From: Hevea brasiliensis
Taxonomy: Eukaryota; Streptophyta; Magnoliopsida; Malpighiales; Euphorbiaceae
Reading direction: 5' to 3'
DNA: 64,000 nucleotides
Assembly (NCBI RefSeq): GCF_030052815.1
Contig: NC_079495.1
Coordinates: forward strand, 50,693,043-50,757,042
The translations under genes and the position numbers were made by a program. This document shows, one piece after another, positions 1 through 12,000 of the stretch. Position 1 is the first letter of the stretch, and each line of letters opens with the position of its first letter. The notes beneath the pieces are model-generated. The model made no database searches and was not told where the DNA came from. It was given only the letters and a program-made list of their open reading frames with translations.

Positions 1-1092
1 TGGAAGAGGAAAATGATTTTTTTGTGGCACTTTTAATTTTCTATAGTCTATGCATATATGCCAATTAGTGACTACCCTAGTGGGAATTAGCTCATTGTTT
101 TCATTTTTTATAATAGTTGTCCCACCCTTTTTAAGCACCACATGTATCAGACTAGCCCATTTTTTATCAGAGATTAGGTATATAATACCTATATCGAATA
201 GTTTTAAAATATCCTTTTTAACTACTTCCTTCACGTTAGGGTTTAGTCTCCTTTGGTGTTCAATGGTAGGCTTATTATTTTCTTCCATAGGTATTCCCTG
301 TGTATACAAATGGAAGGGCTAATCCCTTTTAAATCTTTTATGGTATACCCTATAGTCTTACTATGGGTCCTAAGTTCTCTTAAGAGTTTTCCTCCTCTAC
401 ATTACTCAAAGCTAACATTTAAAATAATCAAATATTTTGAGTTTAAGTCCAAGAATGCGTACCTTAGAGTAGAAGGAAAAGGTTCTGGGCCTACTTGTTT
501 TGTCTCCTCTGGTGGCCTACTTTTGTGTTATTCTTCCTTTAGCTCTTAGTTAGTAGTGCTTGAGCTAAGGGTAGAGGTGGGCAAACTTCCAAGTATTGTG
601 CATAATTTGTAATTTTCTTATTTTCATCCTCCACTGTGTGGTTGTGCACTATGCATGCTTCAAGAGGATTTTTAGGATATCTCTTTAGAATTCCTCTTAC
701 ATTAGCTTGTCTATGATGTCAACCCTCAAACATTCATCGATTCGAGGTTTGTGCTCATTGCTCAAAACAAGTTGAATTTACTCCTTTATCTCCTCCTTTG
801 AGAGTTAACCACCTATTTTTGACATCGATAATAGCTCCGGCGGTTGCTAAAAAAGGCCTTCCTAATATTATGGGAATCTGAACATCATCCTCTATCTCCA
901 TTGCCATAAAATCTACAAAAATGAAGAATTTTCCTACTTTATGGGCATGTTTTCCAAAATGCTAAGCTGGATATTTGAGTGATACTTCTCTCGCCAATTG
1001 TAGTGAAATAGTAGTTGTTTGAGTTTTCCAACATTTAGCTTTGCATATGGATAGGGCATTAAAGCTCACACTAGTGCCAAGATCATAGAGGC
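1..1092 (-). pseudogene. Athila protease-RT fragment, duplicate copy
   Basis: Read on the minus strand this is an Athila-type Ty3/gypsy polyprotein fragment. It runs from the retropepsin end (about 850-1080) into the N-terminal half of reverse transcriptase (about 1-450). The RT part shows the lineage-typical stretch with LKGISPSIC, QRRLNPN and CIDYRKL. The fragment is nearly colinear with 19.43-20.52 kb, apart from small indels and substitutions (for example around 960-1000 and 380-410) that break the frame. It ends exactly at the N run. Homology to Athila is clear. Whether it is a real second copy or an assembly duplication is open. Confidence 0.8.
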
Positions 1093-1105
1093 NNNNNNNN
1101 NNNNN
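1093..1105. other. Assembly gap, 13 Ns
   Basis: A run of 13 N joins a protease fragment on the left to the end of an env-like ORF on the right. That order is not expected inside a single Athila element, where the 3' LTR should follow the env-like ORF. The join is therefore uncertain. Confidence 0.99.
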
Positions 1106-2378
1106 TGGAGACTGTCTTCCATTGCTCGCAGTCTATCCGCTATAGAGATCTCCAGAGCCCTCATCCTAGTGTCAAAAGTAGTTTCCATCCTCTATAGATA
1201 GGCAATCACAGGGTTTACAAGTGGTGGTGTGTATAGAGGGACTCTAGCTGGGGATCCTTAGAGGAGGGGATTCTACTCCTCTTGCTACTGCTCAGTTCTC
1301 TATTCTTGTGCCCTTGAAGATTCTATTCCTGCTCTTACTGCTGCTGGTGCCCTCCTAATGATGTTCCCCTCTGCATCTATTAAGAGGCAGTCATTCTAAC
1401 TCTTCTGTATATTTCCATGGATATTCAAATAGTCTGATCGATCATGGAGGTGCCAGAGATGGGGCACAGCTTAACATGCACTGGCATGAACCCATAATGC
1501 AAAGCAATGGTAGTGATGAGGCCTCCTAACATAATGTGCCCTATGGCTTAGTGAGACATCTTCCTCAAGTGGTTGCACAAAAAATAGCTAGTGCTACATT
1601 GTTGTCCTATCACCATACACCATAGGAAGAATAGTTCATTCACGTTTACCACACCCAAACTGTCACCACAGCCCATTACAGTATGTGCTACAAATCGATG
1701 CATATATCATAGTGCAAGGCTTGTCAATCTAGAGGATTTGGATTTACTAGAGTTGTAAATTTCAGTGTTTGGCATAATAGACTGCCAAAACTCATCATTG
1801 TTATAAACAAGCCTGTTATGCGAGAGCTCCTAGTGTCTCGCATTGTCAAAGCCAAAGATGGCATAAAACTCATCTATGTTCATGACGCGGTCGACACCCA
1901 AGAGCTTAAACTCAATTTAGCCCCTATCAATTTTGCACGTGGCCCAAAATATGGCTGTGAAACTACCTAAGAACTCTAGAGTGGTGTCGCTATATGCCAC
2001 AAATTGTAATTGAGCGAATCGAGTCCTCCCAATACTTTGGAGGAGCCCATCGATCTCATCTTTTAGACCTAGTTGCTCCAAAAATGGGATGTCCATGTAT
2101 TTTATGGACACAATCTTTCTGTTATTAAGCTTGGCACAGATGTCCCTATTTTCTGCATCTTTAAATAGCCAGGCCAAGGCAAAGTCTAGTTCTGGTAGTG
2201 GTTGGAGCTGGGGTTGTGGTTGTGGTTGTGGCTAGGGTTGAGGTTGGGGTTAAGGTTAAGGTTAAAGCTCTTACTACCTTGCTTGGCGAGTTCTTGGCCT
2301 TTAGGGTGGAGATTGTGAATCATCTCCCCCCCTAGTATAAGAACCGATTCTCCTTGTTGGTTTCTTTATAGGGGCCAT
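1106..2378 (-). pseudogene. Athila env-like third ORF, left copy
   Basis: The ORF begins with ATG at 2378 (first residues MAPIKKPTRR) and is read leftward to the gap. The best-preserved part is 2177-1917, with the family pattern of a domain ending in Y-x(6)-FLGSF. This is followed in degenerate form by a second block (VMN.DEFYAIFGF) near 1890-1840. Its C-terminal part near 1200-1110 looks like a coiled coil (RMETTFDTRM). Athila elements carry such an ORF after integrase. It is called env-like, but I see no clear fusion or transmembrane signature here. In-frame stops break it. It is homologous to 30604-31869. Confidence 0.65.
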
Positions 2379-3291
2379 GGAAGAAGGATGAGAGAAGGAT
2401 TAGGGTTTGAGAGGATCAAGATTAAGAGGGAGTTTTTAGAAGGGAATCTTAAATAGGAAGACTTTTGAAAGAGTTTGAATAAGTTTTATAACAATTTAGG
2501 GGTTATTTAAAGAAGGGGAGTGCCGTTTGGAATGCCGCTTCACTCCTCTTCAGTATCAAGTCTGCGAAGATTTACATGAGTTTGGGTATCACTACACAAG
2601 GTAGACCCGTGTAATCTTCTGTCTCTTTTTCTTTGTATTATGGTAAGTTACATGGGTCATGTAACACTACATGGATTAGACTCGTGTAACTTTTTGCCGT
2701 ATTTTTTCCCTCTTAGTGTAACCTATTTTACTTAGACGGGGCTGTGTAAAGGTACACAAGGAAGGCCCATGTAAATTTCTGCCTTATTTTATCCCACTCC
2801 TCTTTCTCCTTTTCCAATAATATGGGTCGTGTGACTTCACACAGGCTACCCCATGTAACTTTCTGGAGTGTCTGTGTGTGTAAGTTTCTAAGCCTAGAAG
2901 GTTACACAATGCGTGTAACACTACAAGGGTTAGACCCATATAACTTTTTGGTCCAAAATTTCTTATGTACTTTTAAGTGCTTTCTCTTCCAATCTTTCCA
3001 AGGTTTGATGCTTACATGTTTCTAAATATATAAATAATGTGCACATGGAAGTTAGCAATAAAAATACTTCCCTGATTTTGTGATTTTCTCTCTTGTGTGG
3101 TTTTCACCTGGTGATTCCACTCTCTCCTTGCTTCTACCATAATGTTCAATTTGAGGATTTAGGGTTCCTATAAACACTAGAAATAATGATAAAAATGAAA
3201 AATAAAATTAACTTCAAAGAAAATTAAAAGTCTTAGGTTGCCTCCCAAGAAGCGCTTGTTTATAGTCTTTAGCTTGACTTTTCTTCTTGGT
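2379..3291 (-). other. Athila pol-to-env spacer with ACACGGG-type motifs
   Basis: There is no supported coding sequence here. The stretch 2560-2990 holds many degenerate inverted motifs of the type TTACACGGG..CCGTGTAA at irregular intervals. The same motifs recur in the matching spacer at 32.05-32.34 kb and in the Athila LTR at 28.47-28.76 kb. A short purine-rich AT stretch follows before the integrase stop at 3292. Confidence 0.6.
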
Positions 3292-3690
3292 TCATGGCTG
3301 TGTTGGAGGGTTGCTGAAGGATTGTGTAAATCCTTTCTCAATTGGTTCCGCTAAGAAGTATGGTTTTAGCCTCTACACATTGACCTTGAAGGTGCCTGAA
3401 GTCTCACTCCATACTTCTATTGCTCCTTGTGGGAATACTAGTGTAACCTTGAAGGGTCCAGACCATCGTGACCTTAGCATTCCTAGGAATAGCTTCAATC
3501 TTGAGTTAAATAGCAAGACAAGATCTCCTCCCTTAATTTCTTTTCTCATTATGTGTTTATGATGCCAGCTTTTGGTCCTCTCCTTGAAGATTTTTGCGTT
3601 TTCATAGGCTTCTTACCTAATCTCCTCTATTTCATTGAGCTATAGAAGCCTCTTTTCTCTAGCAACTTTTAGATCAAAATTCAAAGTTTG
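3292..3690 (-). pseudogene. Athila integrase C-terminus, left copy
   Basis: On the minus strand this encodes the end of integrase with the Athila C-terminal pattern. It contains WHHKHI, then VLLFNSRL, then SRWSGPFKV, then FKVN.RLKPY, and ends with a TGA at 3292-3294. The upstream catalytic core is displaced to 13114-13950 by the element at 3691-13113. One in-frame stop is present in the tail. Family assignment is firm. The fragment is not functional alone. Confidence 0.8.
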
Positions 3691-3859
3691 TGTAACACCC
3701 TCATTGTAGCAATTACGTACATTCTACTGTTCTGATGACCGATGTCGGTCTGGACAGCTAGAACGTCTGGAAAAATAATTAAAATAGAGTGAGGAGTCAT
3801 AAATAACTCAAATATTAATAAGAAAAATTTATGAAAAAATTTAGAAATAAAATACAACC

Positions 3860-3911
3860 AAGTTAAATGAGCCAGGGCCCTAGCGATGGGTAACCCAGTG
3901 GGAAGTTGCGG
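3860..3911 (+). promoter_or_regulatory. 5S-ICR-like block, A1 5' LTR
   Basis: AAGTTAAATGAGCC is followed by GCGATGGGTAACC, four bases and GGGAAGT. The order and spacing resemble the A-box to C-box part of plant 5S rRNA. The block starts 169 bp into the LTR. Any function is inferred. Confidence 0.5.
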
Positions 3912-4233
3912 TTCTCGCAACTAGGAGCCCTAGACCCGGGAGAAAATTTATAAAATAATTTTTGAGACTCCAGAGAAGAGTCATTGAGGTTCCTATGACA
4001 TTAGAATGCCAAGAAAAGGTTCAAAAAAATTTTTCAATCGGTAAAGACAATTTTAGTCTGTTATGCCAAACGGAGGGCATTTTGGTTATTTCGTCTTCAG
4101 AGATGATTTTTGACCGACTTGTCCAGTTAAGTAAATAATTATTATGATCTAAAATATAAATAAATATTGCTAAAAATTGAATTGGAAATGAGTAGAAAAG
4201 AAAAGGAAAGAAAAATGAAAGAAATTAGGAATT

Positions 4234-4251
4234 ATGACATCATATGATGTC
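4234..4251. promoter_or_regulatory. 18-bp palindrome in A1 5' LTR
   Basis: TGACATCATATGATGTCA is a perfect palindrome followed by a CCAAT element (CCAATCACA) about 20 bp downstream. It is also perfect at 9548-9565 and 21785-21802, with a central variant at 17693-17710. It is probably a promoter element, by position. Confidence 0.5.
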
Positions 4252-4561
4252 ATTAAACACTCTCCACCCAATCACAACTTGACAAACTAAATAAAAGGGA
4301 TAAAAACTAATTAAAAAGAGACAAAATGAAAGACCAATATGCACTCCCATCTTCATCCCTTGGGCAGCCAAAACATAGAGAGAGAGAGGAGAAGGTTTCC
4401 ACCATAGTTCAATCTTCCAAGCTTGGAAACCTTGCTTATTCTGCACCAAAAACCCTAGATCCTTTCAATAAAAATTACCCCCACACCTTGTAGGAGTGTT
4501 TGACAGCCAAGAAAAGCAAAGAAAGTGAAGGAAATTGAAGGGAAAATTCTACCCTCCTAAG

Positions 4562-4567
4562 GTTAGT
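4562..4567 (+). promoter_or_regulatory. Splice-donor-like site in A1 LTR
   Basis: AAG/GTTAGT lies 871 bp from the LTR start. Equivalent sites occur at the same offset in every sufficiently complete LTR of families A, B and C in this window. It pairs in principle with the acceptor-like site at 7942-7943. Confidence 0.4.
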
Positions 4568-5009
4568 GCATGTTAATTACTTAATCTTGTTTATTTCTTA
4601 AAACTTAGTTTGAATATGAACAAATAATTAAGAAATTGAGATAAATCATGTGTGAAATTGAGAATGGAATTTTGGCCAGCTTTATAGGAGTGGTAGTTGA
4701 TGGTTTTGATGGATTTAAAATGGCTTAGAAATGGTGTTGATGTGTAGACAAAAATTTGAAATGGATTAGTATGCCTAATTGACATGTGTTGTGTGAACCT
4801 TGAATTTGAGCTAGGATTTGGACACAAAAACATGGATCTTGTTCATGTGTTGGTGAATGAAAGTTGACATGATCAATTATTGACCATTTGGCTGTGTATG
4901 ATGAAGAATTGAAGTGAGTTCTAGCTTGGGATTTGAGTTTGGCTGAGCTGCCTTGGGTGACTTGTAGGTCTGGATGTGAGTCCAACCTGTTTGGGTAGGT
5001 ATCACTTGG

Positions 5010-5720
5010 GTTGGGTAGGTTCAATTGGTACAAGGCCAATTCGACATGAAACTAGACACATAATGGCACAACTTTGATGAAGAAATCATGCCCAGAAAAC
5101 CAAACTAAGTGGACCAAAAGTTTTCCCTAATCCGGGTGACCTGCAGTCTACTTGGGCAAAATAACTAAATGAATAGTGTTTGGTCATTTGGCCATAACTC
5201 CGTGTAGAAAGGTCCAATTAACCTGAGCTTTTACCAGCAACAAGCTGAGATATAGAACAACAACTTTCATGAAGAACACAATCCAAATTCTGACCATAAC
5301 CTAGTCAAATTGCCAACCAAACTTAGGTTACCAAATCTGGCAGAACCAAATTGCCCAGAAAATCTGGGTACAGTCCTCCGGCCGATTATGTTAAAATGAC
5401 AATAACTTGAGCTACAAAACTCCAAATGGAGTGATTCAAAAAAAGAAATTCAACTAGACAAAATAAGGAACAACTTTCATGCTGATCATTTTGCCAAATT
5501 CCCACTGCAAAAATGACCAATGGAACAGTAAAAACAAAGCATGAAAACTGAAAATTCTGCCCAATTAACATTAAGCTTGGAAATGGTATTGGCAACCAAT
5601 ACCAATAAATTTTGAATGCAAAATGTGGTATCTTGGAGAACTTAGGTTCAATAAATTTATTATGTATTAAAAAGTCAACAATTTGAGTGAATAGTAATGT
5701 GAATAGTAATACAAAGACAC
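5010..5720 (+). repeat. Hairpin-module array, A1 5' LTR
   Basis: Four ordered modules each carry a short inverted repeat. They are an AATTGG/CCAATT stem (5022-5042), a CCATAACT-led module, ACTCC-AAAT-GGAGT (5419-5432), and TGGTATTGG-CAA-CCAATACCA (5584-5604). Modules often end near ACAACTTTCATGAAG. The same order occurs in B, and a shorter version in C. Confidence 0.55.
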
Positions 5721-6353
5721 AAAGTATAATAACTAAATTTGTAGAGGAAATTAAGGTATGAAATTTGGAATCCATAAAACATTCATGGATTACTTGGAAT
5801 AGAAATAGTAATTCACCTAAATGACTTAATGAACATTTAAGTTATATGAGTATATAGTTAAGAATTGTATTCCCATTACTAATAGGTCTAATAAAACATG
5901 AGTGATACCACTTGAATATGAAATGAAATTAACCTAGATGGATTGTTGAGTATAAATGGAATGAGGTTTACATTAGGATTTATGTTTCCATTACAAATAA
6001 GATAACAACACCTTGTATGAGTTATGAATCCATATAAATATTGTAATGAATAAATGAATCACATGAAAATATGAATGGAAAATTAGTTTTCTTTATAAGA
6101 GAAAGGAAGAACGTTTTGAGTACAATGGTATATGAACACCATTGTTATGAATTGTGATCAATATGAATGATGTAAGGAATGTATGAATATTTTCATGAAT
6201 GTATAAATTATGAAATTTATCATGAAATAATGAAGTCATAAAACGCAATATATTAATATTTAATGATATTATGTGCCCTTGTTAACTAGACATGTGTGTC
6301 AGATTGGATAGTTTGGCATGCCAATAGGGTATTGTTTTAGCAGTACTGCGAAA

Positions 6354-6470
6354 GGCTTTATGCCTGTATTCGTGGCTTTGTGCCCGTATTCGTGGCTTTG
6401 TGCCCGTATTCGTGGCTTTATGCCCGGATTCATGGCTTTATGCCAACATTCATGGCTTTTATGCCCGATT
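6354..6470 (+). repeat. 20-bp minisatellite in A1 5' LTR
   Basis: About five tandem units close to GGCTTTATGCCCGTATTCAT are present, with the last units diverged. Copy number differs between LTR copies. Confidence 0.8.
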
Positions 6471-7814
6471 ATGTGTTATCATGGCTTTTTAGCCATCTTG
6501 TTGCATCGTGGTTGGCGTTCTGCGTCCCATGGTATGACGCCCGAACCTTTGTGGTGTCGGTGCCAACGATCCGTTATCGATTTAGTCGACTGTCATAGGT
6601 TACTTGGGCAGTGAAATTTATTGAAATAAGTTAAGAATATTAGAAATTAAAAATATTAGAAATTAAATAAAATAAAAAAGTAAGATGACCTAAAATAAAT
6701 TAGAATAGTTATTTATTAGAAAGAATCAAAATGAAGCCGATATTAAAATTTACTTATTATGAAATAATCTGAGACAACCTAGAAAGTATTGAGAAAATGC
6801 TAAAAGATTAGCAAACAATATTATAACATACATAAATATTGCAAATGTGGCTTACATGATAATATAAGCATAAATTTATTATTTTTAGATCATTTTTCTT
6901 TGTACATTATTACTGTACATTGACGAAATAAACACTTTCAAAGAAGACTGAATTAGGATAAAACATATTAAATTTTAGAAACCGCATGTGAAGTATAAAT
7001 AAATCTTAATTTTTTGAATTATGTTTTATTTCTATCTTTATTTTTATATTATTTCCTTGTTATATTATTGCACCACTAAGCAGCAATACTTAGCACGATG
7101 GAATTGTTTCCTTCGCGCAAGTACTGAAGCTAGAACCCAATGGACGTTTGACTGGGAATTTTGGGAGTTTTGATCTGCAGAAGTATCTGAAGTATTCAAG
7201 GTTGTCACCTCCTCAGCAATGCATGTAGATAGGGCCCATATAGATTATATTTTATATTTTGTATAAAATGCTTAGATATTGTATTGTAATGTATATTATG
7301 AACAGGTAATTAATAGGAATGCGATATAAATTAATTAATTAGCTTTTTTATATGTAATTAATTTATGTATCATGTAAATTATGAAATTTTGTATTTATTT
7401 TGTAAATTATGTAAATTAAGGAAATTTGAAAATTTTGCTTATGTAATTTGAGAATGTTTACATATGAATTAAGTATGAATGGAAATATATGGAAATGATT
7501 ATGAAATTAAAATGTATGGATGAGATTTGAAATATGAGAAAATTATGAGAATGATTGATGAGATAATTATGATTAGCATGGATAAGATTTTATTTTGGAA
7601 ATATTGTTGAATTTCAAACAGGTGAATATTGAAATGCGCCAAACGATAATAAAATAAGGGAAACTTTGCTGGTTTCTCTGTCGAAAAATAATTGATATTA
7701 AATTAAATGAATTCAAAATTATAAAAAAAAATAAATTAAGTTAGGGTGCTCCGGCACCGATTGTAGCACGCCTTGCTCGGCTACACTGTAGTCGGGTGAG
7801 GGATGTTACATTTA

Positions 7815-7827
7815 TTAGTATCAGAGC
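7815..7827 (+). other. Primer binding site, element A1
   Basis: TTAGTATCAGAGC lies five bases after the 5' LTR. It differs by one base from the TGGTATCAGAGC core complementary to initiator tRNA-Met used by many plant Ty3/gypsy elements. Confidence 0.75.
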
Positions 7828-7941
7828 ACGGTTTAGGCGTTCCTAGGCATAGATAGATAGAATGAGATAGTGTGCATAACATGCATTGCATTCATATGAG
7901 TTGAGGTGGCACTAATGCAGATCTGTTTTCTTGGTTATTTT

Positions 7942-7943
7942 AG
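7942..7943 (+). promoter_or_regulatory. Splice-acceptor-like AG before A1 gag
   Basis: A pyrimidine-rich stretch (TTTTCTTGGTTATTTTAG) ends 8 bp before the gag ATG at 7952. With the donor-like site at 4562 it could remove most of the LTR from the gag leader. This is inference from sequence only. Confidence 0.4.
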
Positions 7944-7951
7944 GTTAAGGT

Positions 7952-8788
7952 ATGGACTTAGAATCGCAAAGGGCAGTAGAAGAAGAAGTAATAAGTCGTA
8001 TCCCGACTGAGAGTGATATTGGAAATTGGGGAGATCCTACTCCACCAGTGCAAGAGGTGCCTATACAACCCCAACAGGCATTGTTTGAGCAGATGACTGA
8101 ATTCTTTCGACAGATGACTGGGGTTATTCCACCACTGCCTCAGCGGAAATCACCTTTAGGAAAAATTAGGAAATATGGAGCTGTAGATTTCAATGGTAGA
8201 AAGGAAGACGATTCTTCAACGGCTGAGTATTGGTTAGAAAGGACTGAAAGAGTCCTGCAGCAGCTCCATTGCACACCAGAACAAAGTTTGGAGTGTGCAG
8301 TTTCATTGTTACAAGAAGCTGCATATCGGTGGTGGGATGTTGTAACCAAGGTAGTGCCACTAGCTGACGTAACTTGGGAATTCTTTCTGATAGAGTTTAG
8401 AAATAAATATATTAGCTGTGTTCATGAAGAGGAACAAAAGAGGAGTAGTGATCAGCAAAAGAGGAAATTTGGACAGTCTAGTAATAAGAGGCCGAGAGAA
8501 CAGTTAAGTCAGACATCTGATCAAAGTAGGAGATCCAGACGCAGGCCTATACCCAGAAGAGATCAACTAGAAACACTAGTAGTGAGTGCGCTAGGATTAG
8601 CAAGAAAATGTGGCCATTGTAACAAGTGGCATAAAGGTGAATGTAAGGGATTGATTGGAGCCTGTTATAGATGTGGGGCTATAGACCATCATCTGAAAGA
8701 TTGTCCTAAGAGGAATTTACCACGGACCCAAACAGAGGTCGTGGAAGGACCAAGTACAACAGTAACACCACTTCCAAATGTCACCTAA
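7952..8788 (+). CDS. gag: Gag protein of element A1 (278 aa, internally deleted)
   Basis: This is an open frame of 278 codons with no disruption. Residues about 70-160 match the Ty3/gypsy gag core (YWLERTERVLQQLHC, then YRWWDVV, then FLIEFRNKYI). The usual second half of that core, about 100 residues in related gags such as that of element C, is missing. The protein jumps to a basic region (about 165-205). Two cysteine clusters follow, CGHC..WH..EC and the zinc knuckle CYRCGAIDHHLKDC. Gag forms particles and packages RNA. An intact gag without pol suggests either a trans-mobilised element or selection for the ORF. It is the only long intact retroelement ORF of the A family here. Confidence 0.85.
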   Translation: MDLESQRAVEEEVISRIPTESDIGNWGDPTPPVQEVPIQPQQALFEQMTEFFRQMTGVIPPLPQRKSPLGKIRKYGAVDFNGRKEDDSSTAEYWLERTERVLQQLHCTPEQSLECAVSLLQEAAYRWWDVVTKVVPLADVTWEFFLIEFRNKYISCVHEEEQKRSSDQQKRKFGQSSNKRPREQLSQTSDQSRRSRRRPIPRRDQLETLVVSALGLARKCGHCNKWHKGECKGLIGACYRCGAIDHHLKDCPKRNLPRTQTEVVEGPSTTVTPLPNVT

Positions 8789-9008
8789 GCCATAGAGGAA
8801 CAAGAAGCCCCAAATGTGAATTTAAGGTAAAGTATCCTTCCCTTATGATATGGCCAAGTGTATAATAATATATTCGAAAAGACTAAATAGTACCATATAT
8901 ATATAAAAGAAGTAGACAAAGGGAGCAATAAAAAGGTAAAAGAATTATCTCAGAATCCAAAACACCTAGTAAATTTCGAGGACGAAATTTAAATTAGAGG
9001 GGAAGAAT
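8789..9008 (+). other. A1 post-gag tail with pol relic and polypurine tract
   Basis: This is 220 bp of non-coding, A-rich DNA. Near 8970-8990 is AAATTTCG-AGGA-CGAAATTT, an inverted repeat. In autonomous relatives the same bases encode the end of pol (residues like NFEDEI). The polypurine tract AGAGGGGAAGAA (8996-9007) directly precedes the 3' LTR. Confidence 0.7.
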
Positions 9009-12000
9009 TGTAACACCCTCACTGTAGCAATTACGTACATTCTACTGTTCTGGTGACCGGTGTCGGTCCGGACAGCTAGAACGTCTAGAAAAATAATTAG
9101 AATAGAGTGAGGAGTCATAAATAACTCAAATATTAATAAGAAAAATTTATGAAAAATTTTAGAAATAAAATACAACCAAGTTAAATAAACCAGGGCCCTA
9201 GCGATGGGTAACTCAGTGGGAAGTTGCGGTTCTCGCAAACTAGGAGCCCTAGACCAGGGAGAACATTTATAAAATAATTTTTGAGACTCCAGAGAAGAGT
9301 CATTGAGGTTTCTATGACATTAGAATGCCAAGAAAAGGTTCAAAAAATTTTTTCAATCGTCTGAACAATTTTAGTCTGTTAAGCCAAAAGGAGTGCATTT
9401 TGGTCATTTAGTCTTCAGAGATGATTTTTGACCGACTTGTCCAGTTAAGTAAATAATTATTATGATCTAAAATATGAATAAATATTTTTAAAAATTGAAT
9501 TGGAAATGAGTAGAAAAGGAAAGAAAAATGAAAGAAATTAGGAATTATGACATCATATGATGTCATTAAACACTCTCCACCCAATCACAACTTGACAAAC
9601 TAATTAAAAGGGATAAAAACTAATTAAAATGAGACAAAATGAAAGACCAATCTACACTCCCATCTTCATCCCTTGGGCAGCCAAAACGTAGAGAGAGAGA
9701 GGAGAGGGTTTCCACCATAGTTCAAGCTTCCAAGCTTGGAAACCTTGCTTATTTTGCACCAAAAACCCTAGATCCTTTCAATAAAAATTACCCCCACACC
9801 TTGTAGGAGTGTTTGACAGCCAAGAAAAGCAAAGAAAGTGAAGGAAATTGAAGGGAAAATTCTACCATCTTAAGGTTAGTGCATGTTAATTGCTTAATCT
9901 TGTTTATTTCTTAAAACTTAGTTTGAATATGAACAAATAATTAAGAAATTGAGATAAATCATGTGTGAAATTGAGAATGGAATTTTTGCCAGCTTTATGG
10001 GAGTGGTAGTTGATGGTTTTGATGGATTTAAAATGGCTTAGAAATGGTGTTGATGTGTAGACAAAAATTTGAAATGGATTAGTATGCCTAATTGACATGT
10101 GTTGTGTGAACCTTGAATTTGAGCTAGGGTTTGGACACAAAAACTTGGATCTTGTTCATGTGTTGGTGAATGAAAGTTTAAATGGTCAATTATTGACCAT
10201 TTTGCTGTGTCTGATGAAGAATTGAAGTGAGTTGTAGCTTGGGATTTGAGTTTGGCTGAGCTGCCTTGGGTGACTTACAGGTCTGGATGTGAGTCCAGCC
10301 TGTTTGGGTAGCTATAACTTGGGTTGTGTAGGTTCAATTGGTACAAAACCAATTGGACATGAAACTAGACACATAATGGTACAACTTTGATGAAGAAACC
10401 ATTCCTAGAAAACCAAACTAAGTGGACCAAAAGTTTGCCCTAATCTGGGTGACCTGCAGTCTGCCTAGGCAAAATGACCAAATGAACAGTGTTTGGTCAT
10501 TTGGCCATAACTCCATGTAGAAAGGTCTAATTGACCTGAAATTTTACCAGCAACAAGCTGCGATATAGAACAACAACTTTCATGAAGAACACAAATCCAA
10601 ATTCTGACTATAACCTAGTCAAATTGCCAACCAAACTTAGGTTACCAAATCTGGCAGAACCAAATTGCCCAGAAAATCTAGGTACAGGTCACTCCGGCCA
10701 GTTATGGTAAAATGACCATAACTTGAGCTACAAAACTCCAAATGGAGTGATTCAAAAAAAGAAATTTAACTAGACAAAATAAGGAACAACTTTCATGCTG
10801 ATCATTTTTCCAAATTCCCACTGCAAAAATGACCAATGGAACAGTAAATACAAAGCATGAAAACTAAAAATTCTGCCCAATTAACATTAAGCTTGGAAAT
10901 GGTATTGGCAACCAATACCAACAAATTTTGAATGCAAAATGTGGTATCTTGGAGAACTTAGGTTCAATAAATTTATTATGCATTAAAAAGTCAACAATTT
11001 GAGTGAATAGTAATGTGAATAGTAATACAAAGACACAAAGTATAATAACTAAATTGGTAGAGGAAATTAAGGTATGAAATTTGGAATCCATAAAACATTC
11101 ATGGATTACTTGGAATAGAAATAGTAATTCACCTAAATGACTTAATGAACATTTAAGTTATGTGAGTATATAGTTAAGAATTGTATTCCCATTACTAGTA
11201 GGTCTAATAAAACATGAGTGATACCACTTGAATATGAAATGAAATTAACCTAGATGGATTGTTGAGTATAAATGGAATGAGGTTTATATTAGGATTTATG
11301 TTTCCATTACAAATAAGATAATAACACCTTGTATGAGTTATGAATCCATATAAATATTTTAATGAATAAATAAATCACATGAAAATATGAATGGAACATT
11401 AGTTTTCTTTATAAGAGAAAGGAAGAACGTTTTGAGTATAATGGTATAGGAACACCATTGTTATGAATTGTGATCAATATGAATGATGTAAGGAATGTAT
11501 GAATATTTTGATGAATGTATAAATTATGAAATTTATCATGAAATAATGAAGTCATAAAACACAATATATTAATATTTAATGATATTATGTGCCCTTGTAT
11601 TACCTAGACATGTGTGTCAAATTGGATAGTTTGGCATGCCAATAGGGTATTGTTTTAGCAGCACTGCGAAAGGCTTTATGCCTGTATTCATGGCTTTGTG
11701 CCCGTATTCCTGGCTTTATGCCCGCATTCATGGCTTTATGCCAACATTCATGGCTTTTATGCCCGATTATATGTTATCATGGCTTTTTAGCCATGCGATT
11801 GCATCGTGGTTGGCGTTCTGCGTCCCATGGTATGATGGCCCGAAACCTTTGTGGTGTCTAGTGCCAGCGACCCATTATCGATTTAGTTAGCTTTGTCATA
11901 GGTTACTTGGGCAGTGAAATTTATTGAAATAAGTTAAGAATATTAGCAATTAAAAATATTAGAAATTAAATAAAATAAAAAAGTAAGATGACCTAAAATA

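Larger units (their letters stand above)
3691..7810 (+). repeat. 5' LTR of element A1 (4120 bp)
   Basis: The LTR starts TGTAACACCCTC and ends GATGTTACA. It carries, in order, a CCGG-rich block near +30 to +80, a 5S-like block (3860-3911), an 18-bp palindrome (4234-4251), an AT-rich promoter-like region near 4284-4305, a donor-like AAG/GTTAGT at 4562, hairpin modules (5010-5720) and a 20-bp minisatellite (6354-6470). It matches 9009-13113 almost throughout. Confidence 0.9.

Noticed and set aside
1917..2177. Possible small host gene
   Set aside because: It is part of the Athila env-like ORF and has a paralogue at the same place in the right copy.
4234..4251. Palindrome as a replication origin or attachment site
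   Set aside because: It recurs at the same offset in every A and B LTR and so belongs to the LTR.
5010..5720. Regularly spaced short palindromes as a CRISPR array
   Set aside because: The palindromes differ from one another, spacing is irregular, and they sit in a plant LTR.
5386..5775. 129-aa hydrophobic minus-strand ORF, with a related one at 10864-11091
   Set aside because: It is antisense to the hairpin-module part of the A1 LTRs. The membrane-like look comes from T-rich sequence.
6318..6614. Repeat-containing 98-aa ORF
   Set aside because: It is translation of the 20-bp minisatellite, and the frame is not kept between LTR copies.
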